Shown here piece by piece: positions 25,118 to 34,794 of a stretch of 64,000 nucleotides of DNA. This DNA is from Sagittula sp. P11. Lineage in GTDB: Bacteria > Pseudomonadota > Alphaproteobacteria > Rhodobacterales > Rhodobacteraceae. The notes below the pieces were generated by a model, which saw nothing but the letters and a program-made list of their open reading frames with translations, did no database searches and was not told the DNA's origin. Within the stretch, counting starts at the first letter, position 1, and each line of letters opens with the position of its first letter. The stretch covers positions 2,170,001 to 2,234,000 of the forward strand of contig NZ_CP021913.1 of the NCBI RefSeq assembly GCF_002814095.1, in the 5' to 3' direction. A program made the position numbers and the translations under genes.

Positions 25118-27283
25118 TCAGTGCTGGCGCGCCTTCAGTTGCAGGCGGCGGCGGTGCAGGACGGGCTCGGTGTAGCCGGAGGGCTGCTTGCGCCCGTCGA
25201 ACACCAGGTCGCAGGCCGCCTTGAACGCGATGCCATCGAAGCCCGGCGCCATCGGTACGTAGTTCGGGTCCTCGGCGTTCTGGCGATCCACCACCTCGGC
25301 CATCTGCTTCATGATCTCCTCGACCTCGTCGTTCGAGACCACCCCGTGATGTAGCCAGTTCGCGATGTGCTGGGCGGAGATCCGGCAGGTGGCGCGGTCT
25401 TCCATCAGGCCCACGTCGTTGATGTCCGGCACCTTCGAGCAGCCGACACCCTGGTCGATCCAGCGCACCACGTAGCCGAGGATGCCCTGAGCGTTGTTCT
25501 CCACCTCGCGGCGGATCTGCTTGCGGGTCCACTGGCGGTAGGCAGCCAGCGGGATGTCCAGCAGGGCGTCGACATAGGCGCGGCGTCCACCCTTCGCCAG
25601 TTCCGCCTGCACCGCCATCACGTCGACCTTGTGGTAATGCGTGGCGTGCAGCGTCGCGGCCGTGGGCGAAGGCACCCAGGCGCAGGTCGCCCCGGCGCGC
25701 GGGTGTTCGATCTTCTGTTCCAGCATCGCGGCCATCTTGTCCGGCACGGCCCACATGCCCTTGCCGATCTGCGCCTTGCCCGACAGCCCGCATTCAAGGC
25801 CGATGTCGACGTTCTGGTTCTCGTAGGCGGTGATCCACGACTTGCGTTTGATGAAGTCCTTCCGAGAGAACGGCCCGGCCTCCATCGAGGTGTGGATCTC
25901 GTCCCCCGTGCGGTCGAGGAAGCCGGTGTTGATGAAGCAGACGCGGTGGCGGGCGGCGCGGATGCAGGCCTTCAGGTTGACCGAGGTGCGCCGCTCTTCG
26001 TCCATGATGCCCAGCTTGACCGTGTACTGCGGCAGGCCCAGGACCTTCTCGACATGGGTGAAGATCGCGTCGGTGAAGGCCACTTCCTCCGGACCGTGCA
26101 TCTTCGGTTTCACCACGTAGACCGACCCTTCGACGGAGTTGCGCGGCCCTGCCGTCTTCTTCAGGTCGTGCATGGCGATGAGCGTGGTGAACATCGCGTC
26201 CATCAGACCTTCGTAGATCTCGCCACCGTCGCGGTCGAGGATCGCCGGGTTGGTCATCAGGTGGCCGACGTTGCGCACCAGGAGCAGCGCGCGCCCCTTC
26301 AGGGTGATCTCCGACCCGTCCGGTGCGGTGTAGGTCCGGTCGCCGTGCAGGCGGCGGGTCATCTGCTTGCCGCCCTTCTCGAACGTGTCATCCAGATCGC
26401 CCTTCATCAGGCCGAGCCAGTTGCGGTACGCAAGCGTCTTGTCCTCCGCATCGACGCAGGCCACCGAATCCTCGCAGTCGATGATCGCGGAGATTGCGGA
26501 TTCGAGCTGCACGTCCGCCAGGCCGGAGGGCGTCTGGCTGCCGATGGGGTGGCTGGCATCAAAGACCAGTTCCACGTGAAGCCCGTTGTTTTTCAGGAGG
26601 ATCGCGGTGGGTGCGTCGGGATCGCCCTTGTAGCCGGCAAAGGCCTCCGGCGTCTTCAGGGCGGACCCGTCAACCTCAAGCGCGCCGTCCTTCACAACGT
26701 AGCTTGTGGCCTTCGCGTGGCTGGTGGCGGTCAGCGGGAATATCTCGTCGAGGAACACGGCGGCGCGCGCCACGACGCGAGCGCCGCGCCCGTCGTCGAA
26801 TCCGCCCGGCGGCGGCAGGACACCCATCGCATCCGTGCCGTACAGACAATCGTAGAAGCTGCCCCAGCGCGCGTTCGCCGCGTTCAGCACGAAGCGGGCG
26901 TTTGTCACCGGCACGACAAGCTGCGGCCCGGGCACGGTGGCAATCTCCGGGTCGACGTTTGCGGTCTCGATTGTGAAATCGCCGCCCTCGGGCACGATAT
27001 AGCCGATCTGTTCGAGGAACCCCTTGTAGGCGACCCGGTTGTGCGGCGCGCTGCGGCGCTCCTTGTGCCAGGTGTCCAGTTGTTTCTGGATCGTCTCGCG
27101 CTTTTCCAGCAGCGCGCGGTTCTGCGGGCCGAAGTCATGCACCAGGGCCGAGAGGCCGGACCACAGGTCTGCGGCGTCGATCCCGGTGCCGGGCAGGACC
27201 TCCTCCTCGACAAAGCGTTTCAGCCCGGCGTCGATGGACAGGCCTTCGGTGTCGATACGGGGCGCGGCGGTCTGGTCAGGCAC
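25118..27283 (-). CDS. glcB: Malate synthase G
   Basis: A 721-residue glyoxylate-cycle enzyme joining glyoxylate and acetyl-CoA to malate. The length is that of isoform G. Landmarks are [14 protein letters not shown], the metal-site region [53 protein letters not shown] and the C-terminal catalytic Asp region [19 protein letters not shown]. The start is GTG 27283 ([14 protein letters not shown]), preceded by AAGAGGAA. A longer open frame to 27811 lacks family similarity and runs into the promoter of the next gene. The gene is monocistronic and divergent from the phosphohexomutase. No isocitrate lyase is in the window. Confidence 0.97.
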   Translation of the reverse strand: MPDQTAAPRIDTEGLSIDAGLKRFVEEEVLPGTGIDAADLWSGLSALVHDFGPQNRALLEKRETIQKQLDTWHKERRSAPHNRVAYKGFLEQIGYIVPEGGDFTIETANVDPEIATVPGPQLVVPVTNARFVLNAANARWGSFYDCLYGTDAMGVLPPPGGFDDGRGARVVARAAVFLDEIFPLTATSHAKATSYVVKDGALEVDGSALKTPEAFAGYKGDPDAPTAILLKNNGLHVELVFDASHPIGSQTPSGLADVQLESAISAIIDCEDSVACVDAEDKTLAYRNWLGLMKGDLDDTFEKGGKQMTRRLHGDRTYTAPDGSEITLKGRALLLVRNVGHLMTNPAILDRDGGEIYEGLMDAMFTTLIAMHDLKKTAGPRNSVEGSVYVVKPKMHGPEEVAFTDAIFTHVEKVLGLPQYTVKLGIMDEERRTSVNLKACIRAARHRVCFINTGFLDRTGDEIHTSMEAGPFSRKDFIKRKSWITAYENQNVDIGLECGLSGKAQIGKGMWAVPDKMAAMLEQKIEHPRAGATCAWVPSPTAATLHATHYHKVDVMAVQAELAKGGRRAYVDALLDIPLAAYRQWTRKQIRREVENNAQGILGYVVRWIDQGVGCSKVPDINDVGLMEDRATCRISAQHIANWLHHGVVSNDEVEEIMKQMAEVVDRQNAEDPNYVPMAPGFDGIAFKAACDLVFDGRKQPSGYTEPVLHRRRLQLKARQH

Positions 27284-27573
27284 GGATGTTCCTCTTTCTG
27301 GTCGTGGAGCGGCTTTGCATGCCACAGTGTGCAGAATGGTGCATTGTTCGGCCGTCGCCAATGGGTCGCTGTCTGCGCGCGGCAAAATCCTCGGGTCGAA
27401 AGCGCCGAAACGGGCAGTTGCGCGGCGCAGGGAGATTGTCAGCCGGGCGCCAAGGGGGCGATCGCCCATCGCCTGCGCGACCTGACGTGGCCGGACGCCC
27501 GGCCCCCAGCTTTCCCTTGCCATGGCCGACGCCCTGCGGGACAACGCAACCGACACACGAACGGAGTAAAGAC

Positions 27574-28965
27574 ATGGCGCCAAAGTTCGGAACAAGCGGC
27601 CTGCGCGGCCTCGTGGTGGAGCTGACCGAAGACCTGGTGCACGACTACGTGTCGGCGTTCCTTGCGTCCTGCCCGCATGGCGGCTCGGTGCATGTGGGCC
27701 GGGACCTGCGCCCCTCCTCTCCTCAGATCGCGGGCTGGGTGATCGACGCGGTGCGCGCCGCCGGGCTGGAGGTGGTCGATTGCGGTGCGCTTCCGACGCC
27801 CGCGCTGGCACTGTCCTCGCTGGAGGCCGGGGCGGCGGCGGTCATGGTCACCGGCTCCCATATCCCGGCGGACCGCAACGGACTGAAGTTCTACGTGCCA
27901 ACGGGCGAGATTTCCAAGGCCGACGAGACCCGGATCAACGCGGCCCTCGGGCAGCCCCGGGCATCCGGCGGGCAGGGCGATCTTGCGGTGGCCGACGCGC
28001 AGGGCGCTTACAGGGCGCGCTACGTGTCCGCCTTTGGCCGGTGCCTCGACGGCCTGACCGTGGGCGTCTACCAGCACAGCTCCGTGGCGCGCGACCTGAT
28101 GATGGAGGTGTTCGAGGCGCTGGGTGCCACGACCGTCGCCATCGCCCGCTCCGACACCTTCATCCCCGTCGATACGGAGGCACTGGACCCCGAAACCAAG
28201 GAGCTGTTCGCAGGGTGGTTCGGCGCGCACGGGCTGGATGTCCTCGTCTCGACCGATGGCGACGCCGATCGGCCCATGGTGGTCGATGACGCGCAGCGGG
28301 TTGTGCCGGGCGACGTGCTGGGCGCGCTGACGGCGCAGGCGCTGGGGGCAAAGGTGGTCTGCACGCCGGTGTCCTCGAACTCCATGATCTCCGACGCGGG
28401 TTTCGGTTTCGACCGGGTGGAGCGGACGAAGATCGGTTCGCCCTTCGTCATCGCCGCGATGGAAGAGGCGCTGGCCAATGATCCCGCCGCGCGTGTCGCA
28501 GGCTACGAGGCGAACGGCGGTTTCCTTCTGGGGTTCACCGCCGACGCGCCTGCCGGTGCGCTGAAGCCGCTGATGACCCGCGACTGCCTGCTGCCCATCG
28601 TGGCACCGCTGGCCGCGGCGCAGGCAGAGGGCGTGACCCTGTCGGCCCTGTGGGACGCGCTTCCGGCGGTGTTTACCGCCGCCGACCGCATCCAAGGGAT
28701 CGAGACGGACGTGTCTAAGGCCTTCATCGCGGAACTCAGGGGCTCTGCCGAGGCGCGGGCGGCGTTCTTCGACGGCTACGGGACCGAGGCATCGGTGGAC
28801 GAAACCGACGGCCTGCGCACGACCTTCACCGATGGCAGCGTGGTGCACCTGCGCCCCTCCGGCAATGCCCCGGAATTCCGCTGCTACGCCGAAGCGGCGA
28901 CCCGCGATGCAGCCGAAGCGCTGGTCACCAAAACGCTCGGAAAGCTGCGCGACCGGCTGGCTTGA
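27574..28965 (+). CDS. Phosphomannomutase/phosphoglucomutase-family enzyme
   Basis: A 463-residue alpha-D-phosphohexomutase. The active-site phosphoserine loop is [18 protein letters not shown], close to the usual TASHNP, and the Mg-binding loop is [12 protein letters not shown]. The N terminus [12 protein letters not shown] and the C-terminal phosphate-binding [11 protein letters not shown] complete the four-domain pattern. It interconverts hexose 1- and 6-phosphates to feed sugar-nucleotide synthesis. Whether mannose, glucose or glucosamine is used cannot be decided here. ATG 27574 follows GGAGTAAAG. The next gene is ugd, suggesting supply of UDP-glucose for surface polysaccharide, although the 111-base gap may hold a separate promoter. 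Confidence 0.9.
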   Translation: MAPKFGTSGLRGLVVELTEDLVHDYVSAFLASCPHGGSVHVGRDLRPSSPQIAGWVIDAVRAAGLEVVDCGALPTPALALSSLEAGAAAVMVTGSHIPADRNGLKFYVPTGEISKADETRINAALGQPRASGGQGDLAVADAQGAYRARYVSAFGRCLDGLTVGVYQHSSVARDLMMEVFEALGATTVAIARSDTFIPVDTEALDPETKELFAGWFGAHGLDVLVSTDGDADRPMVVDDAQRVVPGDVLGALTAQALGAKVVCTPVSSNSMISDAGFGFDRVERTKIGSPFVIAAMEEALANDPAARVAGYEANGGFLLGFTADAPAGALKPLMTRDCLLPIVAPLAAAQAEGVTLSALWDALPAVFTAADRIQGIETDVSKAFIAELRGSAEARAAFFDGYGTEASVDETDGLRTTFTDGSVVHLRPSGNAPEFRCYAEAATRDAAEALVTKTLGKLRDRLA

Positions 28966-29076
28966 CGCGGGCGCGAGGGCGCCGAAGAAAGGACTGCGCG
29001 CCCCGGGTGCGTTGACAAACACCTGCGCGCCGCCCAAGGGTCTGCACCGAACGGCGGGCAGTTTGGGAGTGCGTTC

Positions 29077-30396
29077 ATGAAAATCGCGATGATCGGAACC
29101 GGCTACGTGGGTCTCGTGTCGGGTGTCTGTTTCTCGGACTTCGGGCACGACGTCGTCTGCGTCGACAAGGACCCCCGCAAGATCGAGATGCTCGAGGCGG
29201 GCAAGGTGCCGATCTACGAGCCGGGCCTCGATGTGCTGATGGCCAAGAACGTTGAGGCCGGGCGCCTCAGCTTCACGCTGGACCTGCAGCAGGCCATCGA
29301 CGGCGCCGATGCGGTGTTCATCGCCGTGGGCACGCCGACGCGGCGCGGTGACGGCCATGCCGACCTGACCTACGTCATGGCCGCGGCCGAGGAGATCGCC
29401 AGGGCGGCGAAGGACTACGTCGTGGTCGTCACGAAGTCGACCGTGCCCGTGGGCACCAACGCGCAGGTGCGCGACGTGGTGGCGAAGGCCAACCCGGATC
29501 TCGACTTCGACGTCGCCTCCAATCCCGAGTTCCTGCGCGAAGGTGCGGCCATCGACGACTTCATGAAGCCCGACCGCGTGGTCGTCGGCGTCGAAACCGA
29601 GCGCGCCGCCAAGGTTATGGAAGACATCTACCGCCCGCTTTACCTGCGCGACTTCCCGATCATGACGACCGACCTCCAGTCCGCCGAGATGATCAAGTAC
29701 GCAGCCAACGCCTTCCTCGCGACGAAGATCACCTTCATCAACGAGATCGCCGCCCTGTGCGAACGGGTCGGTGCCGACGTGAAGCAGGTCTCGAAGGGCA
29801 TGGGCCTCGACGGGCGGATCGGGAACAAGTTCCTGCACGCCGGGCCGGGCTACGGCGGGTCGTGCTTCCCGAAGGACACCAAGGCGCTGGCCCGCATCGG
29901 TCAGGACCACGCCAGCCCCGTCAGCCTCGTCGAAACGGTCATCAAGGTGAACGAGGACGTGAAACGCCGGATGATCGAAAAGCTGATGGACCTGTGCAGC
30001 GGCTCGTTCAACGGCAAGCGGGTGGCGGTGCTGGGCGTGACTTTCAAGCCCAACACCGACGACATGCGCGATGCGCCGTCCCTGACCATCGTTCCCGCGC
30101 TGATCGGCGGCGGGGCAGAAGTCCGTGTCTGCGACCCGCAGGGCCGGCGCGAGGGCGAGCACCTTCTGCCCGGTGTTTCGTGGTACGAAGATCCCTATTC
30201 TGCGGCGGCCGAGGCCGACCTCGTCGTCTTCCTGACGGAATGGAACGAGTTCCGCGCGCTCGACCTGCCGAGGATGGCGCAAGGCATGCGTGGCCGGCGG
30301 ATGGCCGATCTGCGCAACATCTACAGCGCGGATGCCGCGCGGGAGGCAGGTTTTACCGCCTACGACAGCATCGGCCGGTCTGGATTTTCCGAGTAA
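29077..30396 (+). CDS. ugd: UDP-glucose 6-dehydrogenase
   Basis: A 439-residue enzyme oxidising UDP-glucose to UDP-glucuronate for exopolysaccharide or lipid modification. The Rossmann motif IGTGYVGLVSGVCFSDFG, the catalytic Cys263 in GYGGSCFPKDTKAL, the FLREGAAIDDF motif and the C-terminal GVTFKPNTDDMRDAPSL are all present. ATG 29077 is preceded by GGGAG. A consensus -35 hexamer TTGACA lies at 29012-29017, but the matching -10 region is weak. Its neighbours (phosphohexomutase, LpxR-like enzyme) and the island from 40552 onward fit envelope sugar supply. Confidence 0.96.
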   Translation: MKIAMIGTGYVGLVSGVCFSDFGHDVVCVDKDPRKIEMLEAGKVPIYEPGLDVLMAKNVEAGRLSFTLDLQQAIDGADAVFIAVGTPTRRGDGHADLTYVMAAAEEIARAAKDYVVVVTKSTVPVGTNAQVRDVVAKANPDLDFDVASNPEFLREGAAIDDFMKPDRVVVGVETERAAKVMEDIYRPLYLRDFPIMTTDLQSAEMIKYAANAFLATKITFINEIAALCERVGADVKQVSKGMGLDGRIGNKFLHAGPGYGGSCFPKDTKALARIGQDHASPVSLVETVIKVNEDVKRRMIEKLMDLCSGSFNGKRVAVLGVTFKPNTDDMRDAPSLTIVPALIGGGAEVRVCDPQGRREGEHLLPGVSWYEDPYSAAAEADLVVFLTEWNEFRALDLPRMAQGMRGRRMADLRNIYSADAAREAGFTAYDSIGRSGFSE

Positions 30397-30506
30397 AGGC
30401 AAACGCGCAACATCATTCCCTTAAATTGACCGGTCTCCCTTTTCGGAGCGGCGGCCTGCGTGTTATGTCAAACGGGCCCGGGGGGGCACGAAGACCGAGG
30501 ACAGAG

Positions 30507-31508
30507 ATGATCCGTCTGTTTGCCGTGGCACTGACTGCCACGTTTGCGCTTGCCCCCGCAGCGCATTCCCAGAGTTATGACGCCGATGCGGGTTATGACC
30601 CGGACGCCAGCTATGGGGCAGAGCCGGTCTATGCCGCGCCCGCGAACTACGGCACGCCCGGGCGTGTCGTTCTGGGGCACGGCCGTCTGACGAACAACGA
30701 CCTTCTGGGCGATCTCGACGACCGCTGGCAGACCGGATCGGTGTCCTCGTCCCGCGTGGTGGGACGGAACTGGTCGGGCATGCTGCCGGACCGGCCGTTC
30801 GACATCCTCGAGTACCGTCTCGCCGGTCAGATCATCGCGCCGGAGAACATGCGCACGCCCGACCCGGACGATCGGCCCTGGGCCGGTGCGCTCTCGCTGG
30901 GCCTGCACACCCACTTCATGCGCGGCCCGGTGGAAATGAGCATGGGTGGCGACCTTGTGGTGACCGGCCCGCAGACCGGCCTCGGCGACCTCCAGACCTT
31001 CGTGCACGATGCCATCGGAGAACAGCCCGCCTCCAGATCGGTGCTGTCTAACCAGATCGAGAACGGCGTGCATCCGACGCTGGTGCTCGAGGCGGCCAAC
31101 AGCATCCCGATGGGCGGGCAATCCGTGCTGCGGCCCTTCGGAGAGGCGCGCGCCGGGGTCGAGACGCTGGTCCGTGCGGGGTTCGACCTGACCATCGGAT
31201 CCGTGGGGCAGGGCGAGCTTCTGGTGCGCGACTCCGTGACCGGCCAGCGTTACCGGGTCGTGACCGATTCAGTGCCCGGCTTCAGCTTCGTCATGGGTGG
31301 CGACATCGCCTATGTGGACAGTTCAGTGTTCCTGCCGTCCGGCCACGGCTACGACCTGAGCAACACCCGGACCCGCGCCCGCGCCGGCCTGCACTGGCAG
31401 GGGCAGAGCAACGCCATGTTCTACGGCTTCACCTGGATGTCGAAGGAGTTCGACACGCAACCCGAGGGCCAGGTGCTGGGATCGGTGCGGCTGGATCTCC
31501 GTTTCTGA
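30507..31508 (+). CDS. Lipid A deacylase LpxR family outer-membrane protein
   Basis: A 333-residue protein with a cleavable signal peptide (IRLFAVALTATFALAPAAHS). The motif RLTNNDLLGDLDDRWQTGS, then PDPDDRPWAGALSLGLHTH, and a C-terminal strand ending in RLDLRF follow the LpxR (DUF2219) pattern: an Asn-Asp pair near the N terminus and a His in the third region form the catalytic site of the 3'-O-deacylase barrel. The terminal Phe is typical of outer-membrane beta-barrels. The enzyme would trim acyl chains of lipid A in the outer leaflet. Alternating polar/hydrophobic residues throughout support a barrel. ATG 30507 follows GAGGACAG. Confidence 0.75.
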   Translation: MIRLFAVALTATFALAPAAHSQSYDADAGYDPDASYGAEPVYAAPANYGTPGRVVLGHGRLTNNDLLGDLDDRWQTGSVSSSRVVGRNWSGMLPDRPFDILEYRLAGQIIAPENMRTPDPDDRPWAGALSLGLHTHFMRGPVEMSMGGDLVVTGPQTGLGDLQTFVHDAIGEQPASRSVLSNQIENGVHPTLVLEAANSIPMGGQSVLRPFGEARAGVETLVRAGFDLTIGSVGQGELLVRDSVTGQRYRVVTDSVPGFSFVMGGDIAYVDSSVFLPSGHGYDLSNTRTRARAGLHWQGQSNAMFYGFTWMSKEFDTQPEGQVLGSVRLDLRF

Positions 31509-31518
31509 TGCATAACCG

Positions 31519-31544
31519 CTACGGTTAAAAGGCTTTAGCCGTAG
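31519..31544 (+). terminator. Hairpin after LpxR-like gene
   Basis: CTACGGTTAAA pairs with TTTAGCCGTAG (11 bp with one G-T pair) around a 4-base loop, 10 bases after the stop codon. No T-run follows, so it may protect the 3' end instead of terminating. Confidence 0.5.
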
Positions 31545-31621
31545 GCCTGCGCTCGAAAGTATAGGGTAGGGTTCACAGGTGAAAGTTGTTCGGTTAACCT
31601 TCCAATAATAAATATAAAAAT

Positions 31622-31646
31622 GGTAGTACTTTGAGGCAGGTAGTAC
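31622..31646 (+). repeat. Direct repeat GGTAGTAC in the Hint-gene leader
   Basis: GGTAGTAC occurs at 31622-31629 and 31639-31646, 17 bases apart start to start, just upstream of the Hint gene start at 31651. It follows an unusually A/T-rich promoter-like stretch (31604-31621). It could be an operator, but no regulator is known for it. Confidence 0.35.
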
Positions 31647-31650
31647 AGGT

Positions 31651-32715
31651 ATGGGAACGGGCTATAGAGGCACGTTCGTCATTTCCTGGTCGCAGACGGA
31701 AATAGACGGCCTGAAGGCCGCACCCACGTCTGCATTGACCGTCGGGGCCGCGTGGTCCTGGGCGGGTGAACCGGTGCGGGTCGACGGCCCGTCATCGGTC
31801 TTGCGATTGGACCAGGCTGACGGCGAAGCGGACTTGCGCAGACGGGCGGCACGCATGGTGCGGCGACTTGTCGGCGCCGCACTGACACAGAAGATACGGG
31901 TCGACGATGTCGAGGTGGAGCATCCGCTGACGGATTCCAGCTTTGTCGTGACCGACGGGTCGTCCAGCTACATGGTGACGCTGATCGAGGTGGAGCGCGG
32001 GTCGCGACCGCTCCTGATGTTCCTCGACGAGATCCCGCCCGCCGGGCGCGATCTGTGGATCGTGCATCACAACCTCGACCCGCTGGGCACCCACGCGGCC
32101 GGGGAACAGTCCAGCGGCGTGATCTGCTTCACGCCCGGCACACGCATCCTGACGCCCCACGGGCCGCTTCACGTCGAGGACCTGCGCGAAGGCGACATGG
32201 TGCAGACCAAGGACTCCGGGCCGCAACAGATCCAGTGGATCGGGTCGCGGCGCATGTCGGGGGCGCGGCTCTTTGCGATGCCGAAGCTCAGGCCGATCCG
32301 CATCCGTCCCGGCGCCTTCGGAATCGGCGAGCCGGACGATGAGATCCTCGTTTCGCCGGAACACCGCATGGTGGTGAAGGGTGTGGTGGCGCGGGCGCTG
32401 TTCAACACGCCCGAGGTGCTGGTGGCGGCGCGTGACCTCGTGAACGGCAGCACGGTGCGGTTGGACATGACCCTGAAGGAGGTGACCTACATCCACCTCC
32501 TGCTGTCCCGCCACGAGGTGCTGTTCGCCAACGGCGTCGAGACGGAGAGCTTTCATCCGGCCAACACCGCGCTCTCGACAATCTCGGAGGCGGATCGCGC
32601 CCGCCTGCTGAACCATCTGCCGCTTATCGCGGACAACCCGCATGCCTACGGCTCCTACGCGCGGCGCAACCTGTCGAGTTCCGAGGCGGCGATCCTGCTG
32701 CACGAGGCGGCCTAG
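31651..32715 (+). CDS. Hint (hedgehog/intein) domain protein
   Basis: A 354-residue protein. After about 155 residues of unassigned sequence comes a Hint domain (about 157-310) starting at the conserved Cys in ICFTPGTRILTPHGPLHVED, then LREGDMVQTKDSGPQQIQWIG, ILVSPEHRMVVKG and HEVLFANGVETESFHPAN. This is the Hint_2-type module common in Roseobacter surface and secreted proteins. Inteins end His-Asn at the splice junction; here the domain is followed by about 40 more residues and no second extein-like region, so splicing is unlikely and self-processing at the Cys is conceivable. No signal peptide or RTX repeat is visible. The start follows an A/T-rich leader. Confidence 0.85.
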   Translation: MGTGYRGTFVISWSQTEIDGLKAAPTSALTVGAAWSWAGEPVRVDGPSSVLRLDQADGEADLRRRAARMVRRLVGAALTQKIRVDDVEVEHPLTDSSFVVTDGSSSYMVTLIEVERGSRPLLMFLDEIPPAGRDLWIVHHNLDPLGTHAAGEQSSGVICFTPGTRILTPHGPLHVEDLREGDMVQTKDSGPQQIQWIGSRRMSGARLFAMPKLRPIRIRPGAFGIGEPDDEILVSPEHRMVVKGVVARALFNTPEVLVAARDLVNGSTVRLDMTLKEVTYIHLLLSRHEVLFANGVETESFHPANTALSTISEADRARLLNHLPLIADNPHAYGSYARRNLSSSEAAILLHEAA

Positions 32716-32823
32716 GTCAGGACCGGCGGGGTCGCGGTCCGCCGCGGCCCGTTGTGAGTGACCCTCCGGGCGGCGCCGGGCCGGACGGCGGAGGGGGCTC
32801 TGCCCCCGTCGCGTGCCGCGACT

Positions 32824-32851
32824 CCCCCGAGGTATTTCGGCCAAGATGAAG
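32824..32851 (+). repeat. Intergenic repeat, copy 1 (GGTATTTCGGCCAAGATGAA)
   Basis: A 28-base element containing GGTATTTCGGCCAAGATGAA. It is preceded at about 32791-32808 by a GGGGGC-TCT-GCCCCC hairpin. The same core occurs inverted at 59484-59511, also beside a G/C hairpin. It is a candidate family of intergenic repeats. Confidence 0.6.
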
Positions 32852-32859
32852 GTCTGGGG

Positions 32860-33354
32860 TCAGTCGCGGATCTCGTCCAGGCCGACGCCCCAGAGCGCGG
32901 ACTTGTCCGCCCAGCCCTTGTAGCCGTCGGCGCTCAGCTCGCACCAGTCGATGCCGCATTCGCCGAGCCGGGCGATGACACCCATTTCCAGCCGCGCGGT
33001 GACGTTGCTGTCGGCCTCCGGCCTCTGGTGAAGCGCCAGCAGGTCCTGGTCGACGATGACGGTCCGCACACCCGACAGGAGCGCGTAATGCACCCAGCCG
33101 CCCGCGCCGTCGCGGTCGCGCACGCGGCGCCAGTGTCCGTATTCCGCCGTGATCTCGAGCGGCATGTCGCGGCGCTTGTAGACCCAGTCGATCCGGTGCG
33201 ACAGGGAGGGCCCCCTGCGCACGTTGACCTCTGCGGCCTTCATCGAGACGAAGCGGGGAAGCGGCAGGTTGGTGACCGGGCCGCGCTCTGCCGCAAAGGA
33301 AGCCGAGGCCAAGACGTTCAGCGACAGGATCGCCGACAGGATATGTCTGAACAT
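32860..33354 (-). CDS. Periplasmic SH3-domain protein
   Basis: A 164-residue secreted protein with an N-terminal signal peptide (MFRHILSAILSLNVLASASF, cleavage near AA|ERG). Two bacterial SH3-like units follow: EVNVRRGPSLSHRIDWVYKR with GHWRRVRDRDGAGGWVHYAL (about 40-95), and LLALHQRPEADSNVTARLEMG with CELSADGYKGWADKSALWGV (about 105-160). The NVRRGPS and GWV/GWAD motifs are typical of SH3_4-type domains in alphaproteobacteria. Such proteins usually bind peptidoglycan or partner proteins in the periplasm. No enzymatic domain is attached. It is divergent from the 2-hydroxyacid dehydrogenase gene. Confidence 0.87.
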   Translation of the reverse strand: MFRHILSAILSLNVLASASFAAERGPVTNLPLPRFVSMKAAEVNVRRGPSLSHRIDWVYKRRDMPLEITAEYGHWRRVRDRDGAGGWVHYALLSGVRTVIVDQDLLALHQRPEADSNVTARLEMGVIARLGECGIDWCELSADGYKGWADKSALWGVGLDEIRD

Positions 33355-33457
33355 GAGTTGCTGCCCGAATTATTGCGGCGGGGTTCTTGTGCCCCGTCCG
33401 GTCCTGACGCAGGTTAGCAAACGAACGGCATCCGCGAGAAGCTTTGGGAGAGATTTC

Positions 33458-34444
33458 ATGCCATCAAAACGTCTGAGTGTTGTCGTGACGCGACGCTTGC
33501 CGGAGGTGGTGGAGACCCGCCTGTCCGAGCTGTTCGACGTCCGGCTGCGCAGCGACGACACCCCGATGACTCGCGAACAGCTTGTTTCGGCGGTGCAGGA
33601 TGCGGATGTCCTGGTGCCGACGATCACCGACAGGGTCGATGCGGGGCTGATCGGGCAGGCTGGCGAACGGCTGAAGCTGATCGCCAACTACGGTGCCGGT
33701 TTCGACCATATCGACGTGGCCACGGCCCGGTCGCGCGGCATCCTCGTTTCGAACACGCCCGGGGTGGTGACCGACGACACCGCCGACATGGCAATGGCGC
33801 TGATGCTGGGCGTGACGCGTCGCATCCCGGAGGGGCTGACCGCGATGCAGGAAGGATCCTGGCAGGGGTGGGCGCCGAACGCCTTCCTCGGTGGACGTCT
33901 GGGCGGCAAGCGGCTGGGTATCCTCGGGATGGGGCGCATCGGGCTGGCCGTGGCGCGGCGGGCGCAGGCCTTCGGGATGCAGATCCACTACCACAACCGC
34001 CGCCGCCTGCGCCCCGAGGTGGAGGAGAGTGTCGAAGCCACGTGGTGGGAAAGCCTCGACCAGATGGTCGCGCGCATGGATGTGATCAGCGTGAACTGTC
34101 CCTCCACGCCCTCCACCTTCCACCTGCTGAACGCAAGGCGGCTGCAGCTGATGAAACCGACCGCGGTCATCGTCAACACGTCGCGCGGCGAGGTGATCGA
34201 CGAGAACGCGCTGGTCCGGATGCTGAAGGCGGGCAAGCTGGCGGGTGCCGGTCTGGACGTCTACCAGCAGGGCACGCAGGGCAACCCGGAGCTGCGGGCC
34301 ATGCCGAACGTCGTGATGACGCCGCACATGGGGTCGGCCACCCGCGAGGGCCGGATCGAGATGGGCGAGAAGGTCATCATCAACATCAAGACCTTCGCCG
34401 ACGGCCATCGTCCCCCGGACCAGGTCGTCCCCTCGATGCTGTGA
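33458..34444 (+). CDS. D-2-hydroxyacid dehydrogenase family protein with substituted catalytic Glu
   Basis: A 328-residue NAD(P)-dependent dehydrogenase resembling glyoxylate/hydroxypyruvate reductases. The dinucleotide loop is LGILGMGRIGLAVARRAQAFG. The catalytic Arg243 is in NTSRGEVID and the catalytic His290 in MTPHMGSAT. The catalytic Glu normally found in DVFxxEP, 18 residues before the His, is Gly272 here (DVYQQGTQGNPEL) with no gap in the alignment. ATG 33458 follows GGGAGAG. The lrgA gene overlaps the stop codon by 4 bases. Activity with a normal mechanism is uncertain. A nearby acidic residue might substitute. Confidence 0.85.
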   Translation: MPSKRLSVVVTRRLPEVVETRLSELFDVRLRSDDTPMTREQLVSAVQDADVLVPTITDRVDAGLIGQAGERLKLIANYGAGFDHIDVATARSRGILVSNTPGVVTDDTADMAMALMLGVTRRIPEGLTAMQEGSWQGWAPNAFLGGRLGGKRLGILGMGRIGLAVARRAQAFGMQIHYHNRRRLRPEVEESVEATWWESLDQMVARMDVISVNCPSTPSTFHLLNARRLQLMKPTAVIVNTSRGEVIDENALVRMLKAGKLAGAGLDVYQQGTQGNPELRAMPNVVMTPHMGSATREGRIEMGEKVIINIKTFADGHRPPDQVVPSML

Positions 34445-34794
34445 TCCGCGTCTTCGCCGTCCTGCTGCTGTACCAGCTTGGCGGAGAGACCCTGTCGCGC
34501 GCCTTCGTTCTGGCGGTGCCCGGCCCGGTGATCGGCCTTGCCGCGCTGTTCGTCACCTTCCTTGCCGCGCCCCGCCTGGCAGAGTGGATGCGCGAGACGG
34601 TGACCGGACTGCTGGGCCACCTGTCCCTTCTGTTCGTCCCGGCGGGCGTCGGGGTGGTCGCGCATCTGGATGCCTTCACGCAGTACGGGATCGGGCTGGC
34701 CGTCGCGCTGGTGGCGAGCACGATCCTGGCGATCCTTGCCGGGGTGGGGGCCTTCGTGCTGGTGGCGCGCATGGCGGGGGTCGGTGATGAGTGA
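34441..34794 (+). CDS. lrgA: CidA/LrgA family membrane protein
   Basis: A 117-residue membrane protein with four hydrophobic segments. The motif LLLYQLGGETLSRAFVLAVP-GPVIG at the N terminus and HLSLLFVPAGVGVVAHLDAF in the middle are the family core. CidA/LrgA proteins are holin-like and act with LrgB in murein hydrolase control or export of small metabolites such as pyruvate. The start is GTG 34441 overlapping the preceding stop codon (GTGA), and the stop overlaps lrgB by 8 bases, so the three genes are translationally coupled. Coupling to a hydroxyacid dehydrogenase fits a link to small organic acids, which is an inference. Confidence 0.85.
   Translation: MIRVFAVLLLYQLGGETLSRAFVLAVPGPVIGLAALFVTFLAAPRLAEWMRETVTGLLGHLSLLFVPAGVGVVAHLDAFTQYGIGLAVALVASTILAILAGVGAFVLVARMAGVGDE

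Noticed and set aside
25367-27625. A 752-codon plus-strand frame opposite malate synthase
   Set aside because: Antisense of glcB, which is complete and diagnostic.
27439-30402. A 987-codon open frame on the minus strand opposite the phosphohexomutase and ugd
   Set aside because: The plus-strand genes are clear enzymes with full active sites; the reverse frame has none.
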